64,000 bases of DNA. It comes from Micromonospora luteifusca. GTDB taxonomy: Bacteria > Actinomycetota > Actinomycetes > Mycobacteriales > Micromonosporaceae. The stretch lies in contig NZ_JAFBBP010000001.1 in the NCBI RefSeq assembly GCF_016907275.1, forward strand, positions 6,624,001 through 6,688,000, given 5' to 3'. This document shows, piece after piece, positions 7,656 to 17,865 of the stretch (its first letter is position 1; each line of letters starts with the position of its first letter). The notes under the pieces are model-generated. The model ran no database searches and was not told where the DNA came from. It saw nothing but the letters and a program-made list of their open reading frames with translations. The position numbers and the translations under genes were made by a program.

Positions 7656-8603
7656 TCAGCGCTCGGAGGCCCGGTTCGGCTCGTCGAGCACCGCCACCGC
7701 CTCGGTCGCCTCCGCGGCGGCCTGTTCGGTCCACGGCGACATCGGGGCCGACCGGCGGGTCGTCGGGATCGTCATCGGCACGTACACCCGCGCGTCCACG
7801 GCTTCGGCCAGCAGCAGCGCCGCGATCATGCTGGTCGGGCGCTGCGCGGGATCGTCGGCGAGGCAGGAGTGGCACAACTCGGCCACCTCCGGCGGCAGCC
7901 CGTCGATCTCGGGCAGCGGCTCGGGTGGCTGACGGCGGCGTACGCCGAGCAGTTCGCTGGTGGTGGCCGCGCGGTACGGCAGGCGGGCGGTGAGGCAGTA
8001 GTAGAGCAGCACGCCGAGGGCGTACATGTCGGCGGCGGGGGTGGCCGGCGCCCTCTGCAGCTGCTCGGGCGCCAGGTATGCCGGGGTCCCCAACACCATC
8101 CCGATCGGTGTCGAATCCGCCGCGCCGGCGGGGGTGGCGATACCGAAGTCGAGCACCTTCACCCCCGACGGGGTGAGCATGACGTTTGCGGGTTTGACGT
8201 CGCGGTGCACGATGCCCTCCGCGTGCGCGGCGGCCAGCGCCGCGGCGACCTCCGCGCAGACCCGTACGGAGATGCGCCAGTCCAGCGGCCCGGCCCGCAG
8301 GTGCGCGGCGAGCGTCTCACCCTCGGCCAGCTCCATCACGATGTAGGGCACCGGGCGGCCCGACCAGGTCGAGGAGGTGCCGAAGTCGTGCACGCTCGCC
8401 ACGTTCGGGTGCACCAGCCGCGCTGCCGAGCGGGCCTCCGCGCGGATCCGGTCCGCCGGGCCGTCCTGATCGTCCGGGCCGGGGAGGATGAGCTTCACCG
8501 CGACCGTCCGGTCCAACACCTGGTCGTGTGCCCGCCACACCTCGGACATCCCGCCCACGCCGATGCGCTGCTCGAGCTGGTACCGCCCGTCCAGTGTGCG
8601 CAT
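7656..8603 (-). CDS. Soluble Ser/Thr protein kinase
   Basis: A 315-residue Hanks-type kinase. It has the glycine loop IGVGGMSEV, Lys37 in VAVKL, catalytic loop VHRDVKPANVML (Asp135), DFG at 152-154, GTPAYLAPEQ in the activation segment and the C-lobe arginine in DDPAQRPT. The domain covers nearly the whole protein; there is no transmembrane segment, PASTA repeat or other sensor domain, unlike PknB. A short tail (about 280-315) is rich in Ala, Glu and Thr. Start ATG 8603 has a GAGGAGCGG ribosome site, and the kinase N-terminus begins immediately. The target is unknown. Confidence 0.88.
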   Translation of the reverse strand: MRTLDGRYQLEQRIGVGGMSEVWRAHDQVLDRTVAVKLILPGPDDQDGPADRIRAEARSAARLVHPNVASVHDFGTSSTWSGRPVPYIVMELAEGETLAAHLRAGPLDWRISVRVCAEVAAALAAAHAEGIVHRDVKPANVMLTPSGVKVLDFGIATPAGAADSTPIGMVLGTPAYLAPEQLQRAPATPAADMYALGVLLYYCLTARLPYRAATTSELLGVRRRQPPEPLPEIDGLPPEVAELCHSCLADDPAQRPTSMIAALLLAEAVDARVYVPMTIPTTRRSAPMSPWTEQAAAEATEAVAVLDEPNRASER

Positions 8604-8792
8604 CGCCCGCTCCTCGCCCTCGCCCCGCCGACAGCGGGTGCTCCGGTCGCGGTACCCGAGCGCCGAGCTGGGCAAACCGACAGCCGGCCGGCCCGGCGCA
8701 CCTCGCTGCGGCACGACGACGGGTGCGGTAGCTTGCGAGCCAGAGCCGGTGTCACCGATTGTGCCGGCACCGTCACCGCAGGGGGCGCCGCG

Positions 8793-9023
8793 ATGGGTGA
8801 GGTCACCGTACGCTTCGTCGGCGGGCCCGCGGACGGCCTGGTCCGGCGGCTGCCGGCCAGCTCCGACGGCACCCCGCCGCAGCGTTGGATCATGCGGCAC
8901 CCGGACGGCACCGGGTCGGTCCAGCCCGGCCCCGACCACCTCTACGAACGCGACCGGCCCGACGACGCGGGCGGCTGGAGCATGCGGTTCGTGCGGACCG
9001 ACGCGTACGGGGTGTCCGAGTGA
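8793..9023 (+). CDS. Hypothetical protein, 76 aa
   Basis: A short protein (MGEVTVRFVGGPADGLVRRL...) with conserved-looking GGPADG and MRHPDGTG elements. The pattern is that of small actinobacterial proteins of unknown function built from short beta strands. The ATG at 8793 follows AGGGGGCG. It is divergent from the kinase gene and upstream of the two-component genes. No signal peptide, membrane segment or metal site is seen. Confidence 0.6.
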   Translation: MGEVTVRFVGGPADGLVRRLPASSDGTPPQRWIMRHPDGTGSVQPGPDHLYERDRPDDAGGWSMRFVRTDAYGVSE

Positions 9024-9127
9024 CGACGAGGCGGGCCTGACCGGTGGTGACGTCCGCGTCACGTCGGCCCGGTCGCACAGCTGGTACACAGCTCCGTCAG
9101 GGGCGCGGCACAGGTGTCGCGGCCACG

Positions 9128-9883
9128 ATGGCGGGCATGATCACGAACGGGCAGGCCGCGCCGAGCCGGATCGAGCTGCTGCGCCCCGACGGCGAACCCG
9201 TCCGGGTGCTGGTGGTCGACGACGAGCCGACACTCACCGACCTGCTGTCGATGGCGCTGCGCTACGAGGGCTGGCAGGTGCGCAGCGCCGGCAACGGCAT
9301 GGCGGCGTTGAGCACCGCACGGCAGTTCCAGCCGGACGCCGTGGTGCTCGACGTGATGCTGCCCGACCTGGACGGCTTCCAGGTGCTGCGCCGGCTGCGC
9401 GAGCACGCCCCCACCGTGCCGGTGCTCTTCCTGACCGCCCGCGACGCGGTCGAGGAGCGCATCGCCGGGCTCACCGTCGGTGGCGACGACTACGTCACCA
9501 AGCCGTTCAGCCTGGAGGAGGTGATCGCCCGACTGCGCGCGCTGTTGCGGCGCTCCGGCTTCGCGGTCGTCGCCCGGGAGGACGCGGTCCTCACCGTCGG
9601 TGACCTCAGCCTCGACGAGGACAGCCACGAGGTACGCCGCGACGGCCAACTGATCACTCTCACCGCGACGGAGTTCGAGCTGCTGCGCTTTCTGATGCGC
9701 AACCCCCGCCGGGTGTTGAGCAAGGCACAGATCCTCGATCGGGTGTGGAACTACGACTTCGGCGGTCAGGCCAACGTGGTGGAGCTGTACATCTCGTACC
9801 TACGCAAGAAGATCGACGCCGGCCGGGCACCGATGATTCACACGCTGCGCGGTGCGGGCTATGTCCTCAAGCCCGCCGAGTAG
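9128..9883 (+). CDS. OmpR-family response regulator
   Basis: A 251-residue DNA-binding response regulator. The receiver has VVDDEPTLTD, phospho-acceptor Asp75 in VVLDVMLPDLDG, the switch threonine in FLTARD and the lysine in VTKPFSLEE. The C-terminal winged helix (about 150-250) has LTATEFELLRFLMRN, QILDRVWNYDF and HTLRGAGYVLKP. It resembles the actinobacterial MprA/TrcR-like group. A second in-frame ATG at 9137 is equally possible. The gene's end overlaps or nearly touches the histidine kinase gene. Confidence 0.9.
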   Translation: MAGMITNGQAAPSRIELLRPDGEPVRVLVVDDEPTLTDLLSMALRYEGWQVRSAGNGMAALSTARQFQPDAVVLDVMLPDLDGFQVLRRLREHAPTVPVLFLTARDAVEERIAGLTVGGDDYVTKPFSLEEVIARLRALLRRSGFAVVAREDAVLTVGDLSLDEDSHEVRRDGQLITLTATEFELLRFLMRNPRRVLSKAQILDRVWNYDFGGQANVVELYISYLRKKIDAGRAPMIHTLRGAGYVLKPAE

Positions 9884-11366
9884 CCGCCGCCCGATGCGTG
9901 CCGCCCGCCGGTGGCTGGCCGGCCGCTCCCTGCGTACCCGATTGGTGTGTGCCCTGGTCGCGTTGCTGGCGTTGGTCAGCGTCGCCATCGGTGGCATCAC
10001 CACCGTGGCGCTGCGGCACTTCCTGATCGACCGGCTCGACGCCCAACTGGCTCCCGCGACGGTCATGCGGGGCGAACGTCCGGGGCGGCCCGCCTTTCCC
10101 GGCAACGGACCCGCCATCCCACCCGGGTCGCCGGCCGGCACGGTGGTCGCAGTGATCACCAACGGTCAGGTGACGAGCGCGCGGACCCTGACCAGCAGCC
10201 CGTCCAGCGACGACCCGTTCCCCGACGAGCACGCCGTCCCGGTCGGGGAGGTCGCCACCCTGGCGGGCCTGCCGGTCGGCGCCGAACCACGCACCGTCGA
10301 CCTCGGCGCCCGCGGTGACTACCGGGCCGTGGCCCGGCAGTACTGGGACGGCCGGGTACGCGTCGTCGCGATCCCTCTGGCCGGTGTGCAGGAGACCGTC
10401 CAGCGGCAACTCGCCGCGCAGGCCGGGGTGGCCGCCGTCGGGCTGCTCATCGCGTGCGCTGCCGGCGCGCTGATCGTGCGGGCCACGCTGCGCCCGCTCA
10501 ACCGGGTGGCCGCCACCGCCACCCGCGTCACCGAGCTGCCCCTGGACCGTGGCGAGGTGGCGCTCGCCGTGCGGGTTCCGGCCGCCGACACCGACCCGCG
10601 AACCGAGGTCGGTCAGGTCGGCGCGGCACTGAACCGGATGCTGGGCCACGTCGCCGACGCGCTGTCCGCCCGGCAGGCCAGCGAGACCCGGGTACGCCAG
10701 TTCGTCGCCGACGCCAGCCACGAGTTGCGCACGCCCCTCGCGGCGATCCGCGGCTACGCGGAGGTGGCCCGGCGCGGCCGCGACGAGGTACCCGCCGACG
10801 TGGCCCACGCGCTGCGCCGGGTGGAGTCGGAGAGCACCCGGATGACCAGCCTCGTCGACGATCTGCTGCTGCTGGCCCGGTTGGACACCGGTCGGCCGCT
10901 CGCGGTGGGACCGGTCGACCTGACCGCCCTGGTGGTGGACGCGGTCAGCGACGCGCACGTCGCCGGCCCCGAACACCGCTGGCAGCTCGGTCTGCCCGAG
11001 GTGGCGATCCGGGTGCCCGGCGACGCCGCCCGGCTGCACCAGGTGGTGGCGAACCTTCTGGCCAATGCCCGTGTGCACACCCCGCCCGGCAGCACGGTCA
11101 CCACCACGCTGGCCGTCGTCGGCGACAACGCCGTGCTCACCGTCGCCGACGACGGGCCCGGGGTGCCGGCCCAGTTGCAGCCGGAGATGTTCGAACGGTT
11201 CGCGCGCGGCGACAGCTCCCGGTCCCGGGCACACGGCAGCACCGGCCTCGGCCTGGCGATCGTCGCGGCGGTGGTGGAGGCCCACCACGGCACCGTCGAG
11301 GTGGACAGTCACCCCGGCCGGACGGTGTTCACCGTCCGGTTGCCCAATCCCACAGCTGACGTCTAG
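9861..11366 (+). CDS. Sensor histidine kinase of the OmpR-type pair
   Basis: A membrane sensor kinase of about 500 residues. A first membrane helix (RLVCALVALLALVSVAIGG) is followed by an extracytoplasmic domain of about 140 residues with a flexible Pro/Ser segment. A second helix (VAAVGLLIACAAGALIV), HAMP, HisKA (VADASHELRTPLAAIRGYAE, phospho-acceptor His) and HATPase_c (NLLANARVH, ADDGPGVP, STGLGLAIV) come next. The start is unsettled: ATG 9861 lies inside the regulator gene and would couple translation, while ATG 9894 begins 11 bases after its stop; neither has a strong ribosome site. The ligand is unknown. Confidence 0.88.
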   Translation: MSSSPPSSRRPMRAARRWLAGRSLRTRLVCALVALLALVSVAIGGITTVALRHFLIDRLDAQLAPATVMRGERPGRPAFPGNGPAIPPGSPAGTVVAVITNGQVTSARTLTSSPSSDDPFPDEHAVPVGEVATLAGLPVGAEPRTVDLGARGDYRAVARQYWDGRVRVVAIPLAGVQETVQRQLAAQAGVAAVGLLIACAAGALIVRATLRPLNRVAATATRVTELPLDRGEVALAVRVPAADTDPRTEVGQVGAALNRMLGHVADALSARQASETRVRQFVADASHELRTPLAAIRGYAEVARRGRDEVPADVAHALRRVESESTRMTSLVDDLLLLARLDTGRPLAVGPVDLTALVVDAVSDAHVAGPEHRWQLGLPEVAIRVPGDAARLHQVVANLLANARVHTPPGSTVTTTLAVVGDNAVLTVADDGPGVPAQLQPEMFERFARGDSSRSRAHGSTGLGLAIVAAVVEAHHGTVEVDSHPGRTVFTVRLPNPTADV

Positions 11367-11403
11367 TCGGCGCACGGCGTCGCGCCGGCCGAGCCGCCGA
11401 CGC

Positions 11404-12261
11404 TCAGCGGCCCAGCATCTGGGCGAGGACCTCGACGACGCGTCGGGTCTGGCGCCCGTCGGGGTCCTCGTCGGTGTTCAGGTCGGTCACGCTCATCCCG
11501 AGCAGCCGATCGGCGCGGGCCAGGGGGGTGACCAGCGCGATCAGGTCCGCCCAGCGCAGCCCGTCCGGCTCGGGGTAGGTCACCGCCGGCAGGTCGCGTG
11601 GGTCCACCACGTCCAGGTCGAGGTGCAGCCAGGCCGGCCCGTCCCCGCCGGCGGCCAGGGTGGCCCCGACGGCTCCGGCGCCCCGGCGCAGCAGCTCGAC
11701 GGCGGGCATCTGGTGGATCGCCGGGTCGATCCGGGCCGCTTCGACCCGGCTGCTCTCGTCGGTGGGTGGGCGGTGCCCGAGCAGGTGTACGCGGTTCGGG
11801 TCGATCAGCGCGTCGTCCGGCCCGACGGCGGCGGCGGGGCCGTGCCCGGTGACCACCGACAGGTCCATGTCGGCGGCCTCACCGGTCGGCGAGGTCGCGC
11901 CGTCGAGGAAATCCGGGTGGGCGTCGACGAACCACAGCTCCGTCGTCGGGGGCAGCGCCCGGCAGATGCCGGGCAGGATCGCGCAGTCCCCGCCGAGCAC
12001 CAGCGGCCGGTGGCCGTCGGAGATCAGCGCGGCGACCCGTGCGCTGATGGCCCCACTCGCCCCGGGCAGATCGGCGGCGCCGATCACCCCGCTCGCCGGA
12101 TCCCGGGTCGAGTTGCGCAACCGCGCCTCGTCCACCTGCCCGTCGTCCTCGGCGGAGAGGGCGTCCAGCAGGCCGGCCCGGCGCAGCGCAGCCGGCGCCC
12201 GCTCCTCGCCGCGCCCGGCTCCGGAGGAGTCCAACGGCGCGTCAACCACCATCCAGCGCAC
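11404..12261 (-). CDS. Arginase/agmatinase-family metallohydrolase
   Basis: A 285-residue ureohydrolase-fold protein, near the usual 290-320 of the family. Metal-binding blocks are visible: LGGDCAILPG (Cys where most members have His), FVDAHPDFLDG and LHLDLDVVDP. The GGDC variant means one manganese ligand differs from the canonical GGDH, so substrate and metal use are uncertain; it may act on arginine, agmatine, formiminoglutamate or another guanidino compound. Start GTG 12261 or ATG 12252. Convergent with the kinase operon and divergent from the next operon. Confidence 0.75.
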   Translation of the reverse strand: MRWMVVDAPLDSSGAGRGEERAPAALRRAGLLDALSAEDDGQVDEARLRNSTRDPASGVIGAADLPGASGAISARVAALISDGHRPLVLGGDCAILPGICRALPPTTELWFVDAHPDFLDGATSPTGEAADMDLSVVTGHGPAAAVGPDDALIDPNRVHLLGHRPPTDESSRVEAARIDPAIHQMPAVELLRRGAGAVGATLAAGGDGPAWLHLDLDVVDPRDLPAVTYPEPDGLRWADLIALVTPLARADRLLGMSVTDLNTDEDPDGRQTRRVVEVLAQMLGR

Positions 12262-12450
12262 GTCCGTAGCGTACCGACCGGGGCGGTGTCCCGGTCGCAT
12301 TCTGTGGCGAGGCTGAGAGTCCGGCAATGTGCCCGCGACGCGGATGACGATCAGCGTACGGTGAGGAACAAGTCCGGCTTTCTGGGTCAAAAGCCTCATC
12401 GGTGTACGCCCGGGACCGGGGTCAGGACGGGCGAGGGCAAGGAGCGATCG

Positions 12451-12600
12451 GTGAGACATCTGGCCTACCTGGACGCGGGGTCCGGCAGCCTGATCGTGCA
12501 GGCGGTCGTCGGCGGGGTGGCCGGCGCCGCGGTGGCCGCCAAGCTCTACTGGCGACGTCTGGTCGACCGGTTCCGCCGGCAACCCACCGACCAGCGGTGA
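12451..12600 (+). CDS. Small membrane protein with DAGSGS motif, 49 aa
   Basis: A short gene starting at GTG 12451, nine bases after an AAGGAG ribosome site. The product begins with AYLDAGSGSLIVQAVVGG, has one membrane helix (about 15-35) and ends with a basic tail (YWRRLVDRFRRQ). Short proteins with an L-D-x-GSGS motif, a helix and K/R-x-x-W-R-R are found in many bacteria beside membrane sulfatase-fold or polysaccharide genes, which is exactly the context here. The stop overlaps the following methyltransferase gene by GTGA, indicating an operon. Its function is unknown. Confidence 0.75.
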   Translation: MRHLAYLDAGSGSLIVQAVVGGVAGAAVAAKLYWRRLVDRFRRQPTDQR

Positions 12601-14048
12601 GCGGGCGGGTCCCGGCGATGGCGATCTCACCCACGGAGGTACGGCCCGAACCGGCCTCCTTCCGCGACCCGGCCAACCGCGTCTTCCACGTCGGCGACGA
12701 GGTGCTGCGCGGGCTGAACACGCAGGCCGCCGAGCACTGGCGGGCACTTGCCGACAGCACGTTCTTCCCAGCGTTCGTCGCCGCGCGCAAGGTCTGCGCG
12801 ACCGAGGACGCCCCGTCGACACTGGTGCCCGCCGCGACCGGGACCCCGTGGGCCGCCGTGCTGCGCCACGAGCGCATCCCGTTCGTCTCCCACCCGTACG
12901 AGTGGTCGTTCAGCATGCTGCGCGACGCCGCCCTGCTGCACCTGGAGATCCTGCGCGCCGCGCTCACCGACGGCTTCACCACCAAGGACGGCTCGGCGTA
13001 CAACCTGCAGTGGCGCGGCGCGGAGCCGGTCTTCATCGACATCGGCTCCTTCGAGCCGGTCCGCGACGGCGAGCCGTGGGCCGGTTACCGGCAGTTCTGC
13101 CAGACGGTGCTCTATCCGCTGATGCTGACCGCCCACCTCGGCGTCGACTTCCAGCCGTGGCTGCGCGCCCGGGTCGACGGCATCGAGGCCGACGAGCTTC
13201 GGCCGCTCTTCGGCGGGGCCCGCCGGCTGCGCCCCGGCGTGCTGACCCACCTGCACCTGCACGGCGCCATGCAGCACCGCAACGCCACCGCCAGCACCAC
13301 CGAGGTACGCGACCAACTGCGGGCCGCCGGCTTCTCCCGGGAGTTGCTGTTCGCCACCGTCCGCGGCATGGAGAAACTGGTCCGCCGGCTGGACCATCGC
13401 GCGCCGGAGAGCCACTGGTCGGACTACCAGCGCACCTGCGGCTACTCCGCCCGGGACCGGGTGGCGAAGGAGCAGTTCGTGGCCGCCGCGGTGGCCGCCG
13501 GCAGCCGCCCCCGCCTCGTGCTCGACCTCGGTGCCAACGACGGACGGTACTCCCGGTTGGCGGTCGGACACGCCGACTACGTCGTCGCCGTCGAGCAGGA
13601 CCCGGCCGTGGTCGACCAGCTGTACCGCAAGCTGCGCTCGGAGGGGCAGCGCCGCATCCTGCCGCTGGTGCTGGACCTGGCCGACCCGTCACCCGGTGGA
13701 GGCTGGCGGGGCGTCGAGCGGGCCGGCTTCGCCGAGCGGGCGTCCGCCGACGTGGTGCTCGCCCTGGCCGTGGTGCACCACCTGGCGATCGGGCGCAACG
13801 TGCCGTTGCCGGAGGTCATCGACTGGCTGGCCGGGCTGACCGTGCCCGGCGGCGCGGTGGTGGTGGAGTTCGTCGCGCCGGAAGATTCGATGGCAACTCG
13901 GCTGCTGGCCAACAAACCCGCAGGCCTCTTCCCGGACTACCGGCGCGACACCTTCGAGGCGTTGCTCGCCGCCCGCGGGCGGATCACCGACCGGCTGGAG
14001 CTGCCCTCGGGCACCCGCACGCTCTACCGGACGGTGATAGGTGGCTGA
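12597..14048 (+). CDS. Class I SAM-dependent methyltransferase
   Basis: About 480 residues. The N-terminal 230 residues are a poorly known domain (FVSHPYEWSFSMLRDAALLH, EPVFIDIGSFEPV). The C-terminal half is a SAM-binding Rossmann domain with LVLDLGANDGRYSRLAV as motif I, VVAVEQDP as motif II and ADVVLALAVVHHL as motif IV. Proteins of this architecture often accompany sulfatase-fold membrane enzymes in glycan or lipid modification loci. GTG 12597 overlaps the previous stop; ATG 12618 is the alternative start. The gene overlaps the next one by 8 bases, so the three genes form one operon. Confidence 0.82.
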   Translation: MSGRVPAMAISPTEVRPEPASFRDPANRVFHVGDEVLRGLNTQAAEHWRALADSTFFPAFVAARKVCATEDAPSTLVPAATGTPWAAVLRHERIPFVSHPYEWSFSMLRDAALLHLEILRAALTDGFTTKDGSAYNLQWRGAEPVFIDIGSFEPVRDGEPWAGYRQFCQTVLYPLMLTAHLGVDFQPWLRARVDGIEADELRPLFGGARRLRPGVLTHLHLHGAMQHRNATASTTEVRDQLRAAGFSRELLFATVRGMEKLVRRLDHRAPESHWSDYQRTCGYSARDRVAKEQFVAAAVAAGSRPRLVLDLGANDGRYSRLAVGHADYVVAVEQDPAVVDQLYRKLRSEGQRRILPLVLDLADPSPGGGWRGVERAGFAERASADVVLALAVVHHLAIGRNVPLPEVIDWLAGLTVPGGAVVVEFVAPEDSMATRLLANKPAGLFPDYRRDTFEALLAARGRITDRLELPSGTRTLYRTVIGG

Positions 14049-16095
14049 ACCAGCCGCCGCCGGCCCGCCAGCCCCCGACGAGCCGCCGAACCCCGCCCGC
14101 GAGCGGTGGGACCGGGGTTGGCGGGGCGAGGTGGCCCGCCTGCTGGAAATGGTCGCGCTCGTCGGCCTGGTGGTCACCCAGCCACTGCTGGACGTGCTCG
14201 GCCGCAGCCCCGACTTCTTCCTCTTCCACCGCGCCGACACCGCCCAGATCCTGCTACTGGTCGCCCTGGTGGCAGTGGTGCCCACGACCGGGGTGGCACT
14301 GCTCGGCGCGCTCAGCCGACTCGCGGGCAGGACCGCCCGCGCCCTCACCCACACCGGGCTGGTCGGCCTGCTGCTCGCCGCCCTCGCCGTGCAGGTGGGC
14401 CGACACGTGACACCACTTCGGGGCGTACCGCTGCTGTGTGTCGCCGGTCTGGCCGGCGCGGCCGGCGCGGCCGCACACCGACGGTGGCGGGCCCCCAGCC
14501 GGGTGCTGCGACTGGCCGCCGCCGGACCGGTGGCCTTCGTGGCGCTCTTCCTGCTCGCCTCACCCACCTCGGCGGTGGTGCTCCCGCGCACCGACGGCGG
14601 GGCGGCCGGCACCGCACAGGGCACGGGCGTGCACCCGCCGGTGGTCATGCTGATCCTCGACGAACTGCCACTGGTCAGCCTGCTGGGCACCGACGGGCGG
14701 ATCGACGCGGCAAAGTACCCACACTTCGCCGAACTGGCCGGCGGGTCGACCTGGTACCGCAACGCCACCGGCGTCAGCGGGTGGACACCCAACGCGCTGC
14801 CCGCGATGCTCACCGGCCGCTACCCGGCACGGCCGGTCGCCCCGCACTACTCGCAGTACCCGGACAACATCTTCACCGCCTTCGGCGGCCTCTACGACAT
14901 CCGCGCCGAGGAGAGCATCACCCGGCTGTGCCCACCCAGCCGCTGCGAGCAGCCCGTCACCCCGGAACAGGGGCTCGACGTGCTGGTCCGCAAGACCGGA
15001 ACACTGCTCCGCCAGATCACCGGGCCGACAGCCACCCAGGTCGACCCGGAGGACTCCTACCGGGAGCAGACCCGGGCCGAGGCCGGCCTGGACGCCGCCG
15101 AACCGGTGCCGGCCGACCCGACGTTCCGCTGGGACAGCCTGGACGACAACCAGCCCGCCCGGTTCACCACCTTCCTGGCCGGGCTGAAGCCGACGACCCG
15201 ACCCACCCTGCACTTCCTGCACCTGCTGATGCCGCACTCACCATGGGCGTACCTGCCGTCCGGGGCGCGCTACGACGCACCGGAGGACCTGCCCAACGAC
15301 GGTGCCGGCTGGATCGACCTGGCCCGCCAACGGCACCTCGCCCAACTCGGCTACACCGACCGGCTGGTCGGCGAAACCCTGCGGACACTGCGCGCCAGCG
15401 GCCTCTACGACCAGGCCCTCGTCGTGGTGACCGCCGACCACGGGGTCAGCTTCCACCCCGGGGCCCAGGGCCGGGGCATGGACGCGATCAAAGCCGCCGC
15501 CGGCGAGGTCGCCTGGGTGCCGACGTTCGTCAAGGAACCCCGGCAGCAGACCGGCCGGGTGGACGACCGCAACTGGGAACACGTCGACCTGCTGCCGACC
15601 GTGGCCGACGAAGCCAACATCCGGCTGCCCTGGCAGGTCGACGGCCGCTCCGCCCGGCAGGCCCCGCGCACCGACGCCACGAAACACTTCTACGACCGCC
15701 CCGGCGAACCGGTCACCTTCCCCGGCGGGGTGCCCACCCCACCGCCCCCGCCGACGCCACACCCCCTGATCGGCACCGAGGTGCGCGCCGGCCCGGCCGA
15801 TGGCAGCGCCCGGGTCGCCGACCTGGCCGCGTTCAAGGCCATGGACCCGGACACCGGCACCCTCCCGGCGCTCATCTGGGGGGACGTCCCCGACCGGATC
15901 CCGGACGGCACACTCCTGGCGGTGGCCGTCAACGGCCGGATCGGGGCCGTCGTCCCGGTGGTGCCGGCTGACCCTGGCGGACGCCGGTTCGCCGCGCTGC
16001 TCGCCGACGACAAACTCTTCCACGCCGGCACCAACAAGCTCGACGTCTTCCAGGTCGGCACGGACGGTACGCTGCGACGACTCGCGCTGTCCTGA
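14041..16095 (+). CDS. Membrane sulfatase/alkaline-phosphatase-fold enzyme
   Basis: A 684-residue membrane protein. Four hydrophobic segments occupy about residues 35-180, then an extracytoplasmic sulfatase-fold domain starts near 200 (VVMLILDELPLVSLLG supplies metal-binding acids). The nucleophile region reads SGWTPNALPAMLTGRYPA, with Thr or Ser in place of the formylglycine cysteine, as in phosphoglycerol or phosphoethanolamine transferases rather than true sulfatases. A later metal site is VVVTADHGVSFHP. It probably transfers or removes a phospho- or sulfo-group on an envelope glycan, but the substrate cannot be told. The C-terminal 120 residues are an additional domain after a Pro-rich linker. 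Confidence 0.8.
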   Translation: MAEPAAAGPPAPDEPPNPARERWDRGWRGEVARLLEMVALVGLVVTQPLLDVLGRSPDFFLFHRADTAQILLLVALVAVVPTTGVALLGALSRLAGRTARALTHTGLVGLLLAALAVQVGRHVTPLRGVPLLCVAGLAGAAGAAAHRRWRAPSRVLRLAAAGPVAFVALFLLASPTSAVVLPRTDGGAAGTAQGTGVHPPVVMLILDELPLVSLLGTDGRIDAAKYPHFAELAGGSTWYRNATGVSGWTPNALPAMLTGRYPARPVAPHYSQYPDNIFTAFGGLYDIRAEESITRLCPPSRCEQPVTPEQGLDVLVRKTGTLLRQITGPTATQVDPEDSYREQTRAEAGLDAAEPVPADPTFRWDSLDDNQPARFTTFLAGLKPTTRPTLHFLHLLMPHSPWAYLPSGARYDAPEDLPNDGAGWIDLARQRHLAQLGYTDRLVGETLRTLRASGLYDQALVVVTADHGVSFHPGAQGRGMDAIKAAAGEVAWVPTFVKEPRQQTGRVDDRNWEHVDLLPTVADEANIRLPWQVDGRSARQAPRTDATKHFYDRPGEPVTFPGGVPTPPPPPTPHPLIGTEVRAGPADGSARVADLAAFKAMDPDTGTLPALIWGDVPDRIPDGTLLAVAVNGRIGAVVPVVPADPGGRRFAALLADDKLFHAGTNKLDVFQVGTDGTLRRLALS

Positions 16096-16143
16096 CATGA
16101 TTCCCGGTTCGTCCTGCCCTGGTCTTGGCCCCGGTCCAGTCTT

Positions 16144-16162
16144 CGTCCCGTTCCGCGGGACG
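16144..16162 (+). terminator. Possible terminator after the sulfatase operon
   Basis: An inverted repeat CGTCCCG-TTCCG-CGGGACG lies 50 bases after the stop at 16095 and is followed by TGGGGTTT. The stem is only 7 bp, so the call is moderate. Confidence 0.45.
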
Positions 16163-16303
16163 TGGGGTTTCCCGGTGGCCCGGTCGGGAATCGGGTGACG
16201 CATACCTCACCGTCGAACCACGGCGGACGTTGTCCCCTGAGCCGCAATTACGGTAGAAGCGAAGGCAATTCAACGTAGATCTGCCGGCGAAGCGAGGAAT
16301 TAC

Positions 16304-17587
<1,284 letters not shown>

Positions 17588-17606
17588 CCCGCTCTTCGCA
17601 ACACCC

Positions 17607-17641
17607 GCAGGCCGCCGACCCGTTCCGGGTCGGCGGCCTGC
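17607..17641 (+). terminator. gltA terminator
   Basis: Perfect 15-bp arms GCAGGCCGCCGACCC and GGGTCGGCGGCCTGC surround a 5-base loop (GTTCC) 20 bases after the gltA stop. Confidence 0.85.
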
Positions 17642-17683
17642 CGCGTCCTCTACCGTCCGCACCCCGGTCCCTGTTCTCGACCG

Positions 17684-17761
17684 TGTAGAGCTGCCCCACG
17701 TATGGGGCGGCAGCGGCGGGGCGACGGGGGCCTGCCGCCCCATTTCTGGGGCAGGTCTACA
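17684..17761. repeat. Nested palindromic element
   Basis: The 30-base arms 17684-17713 (starting TGTAGAGCTGCCCCA) and 17732-17761 (ending TGGGGCAGGTCTACA) are complementary at 26 positions, with an 18-base loop. Each arm is itself an inverted repeat (CTGCCCCA ... TGGGGCGGCAG), so cruciform or alternating hairpin forms are possible. It sits between convergent gltA and a minus-strand gene and is clearly separate from the gltA terminator. It may be a dispersed palindromic element; copy number elsewhere is unknown. Confidence 0.8.
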
Positions 17762-17865
17762 GGGGCGCGAACAGGCCAGGCGTTGTGGCGCGCTCGACGT
17801 CACGCCATCCGGGCCGCGTTCGACGTTGGGATGTCTCGGTGCGGGCCGCGTTCGATGTCGAGGCC

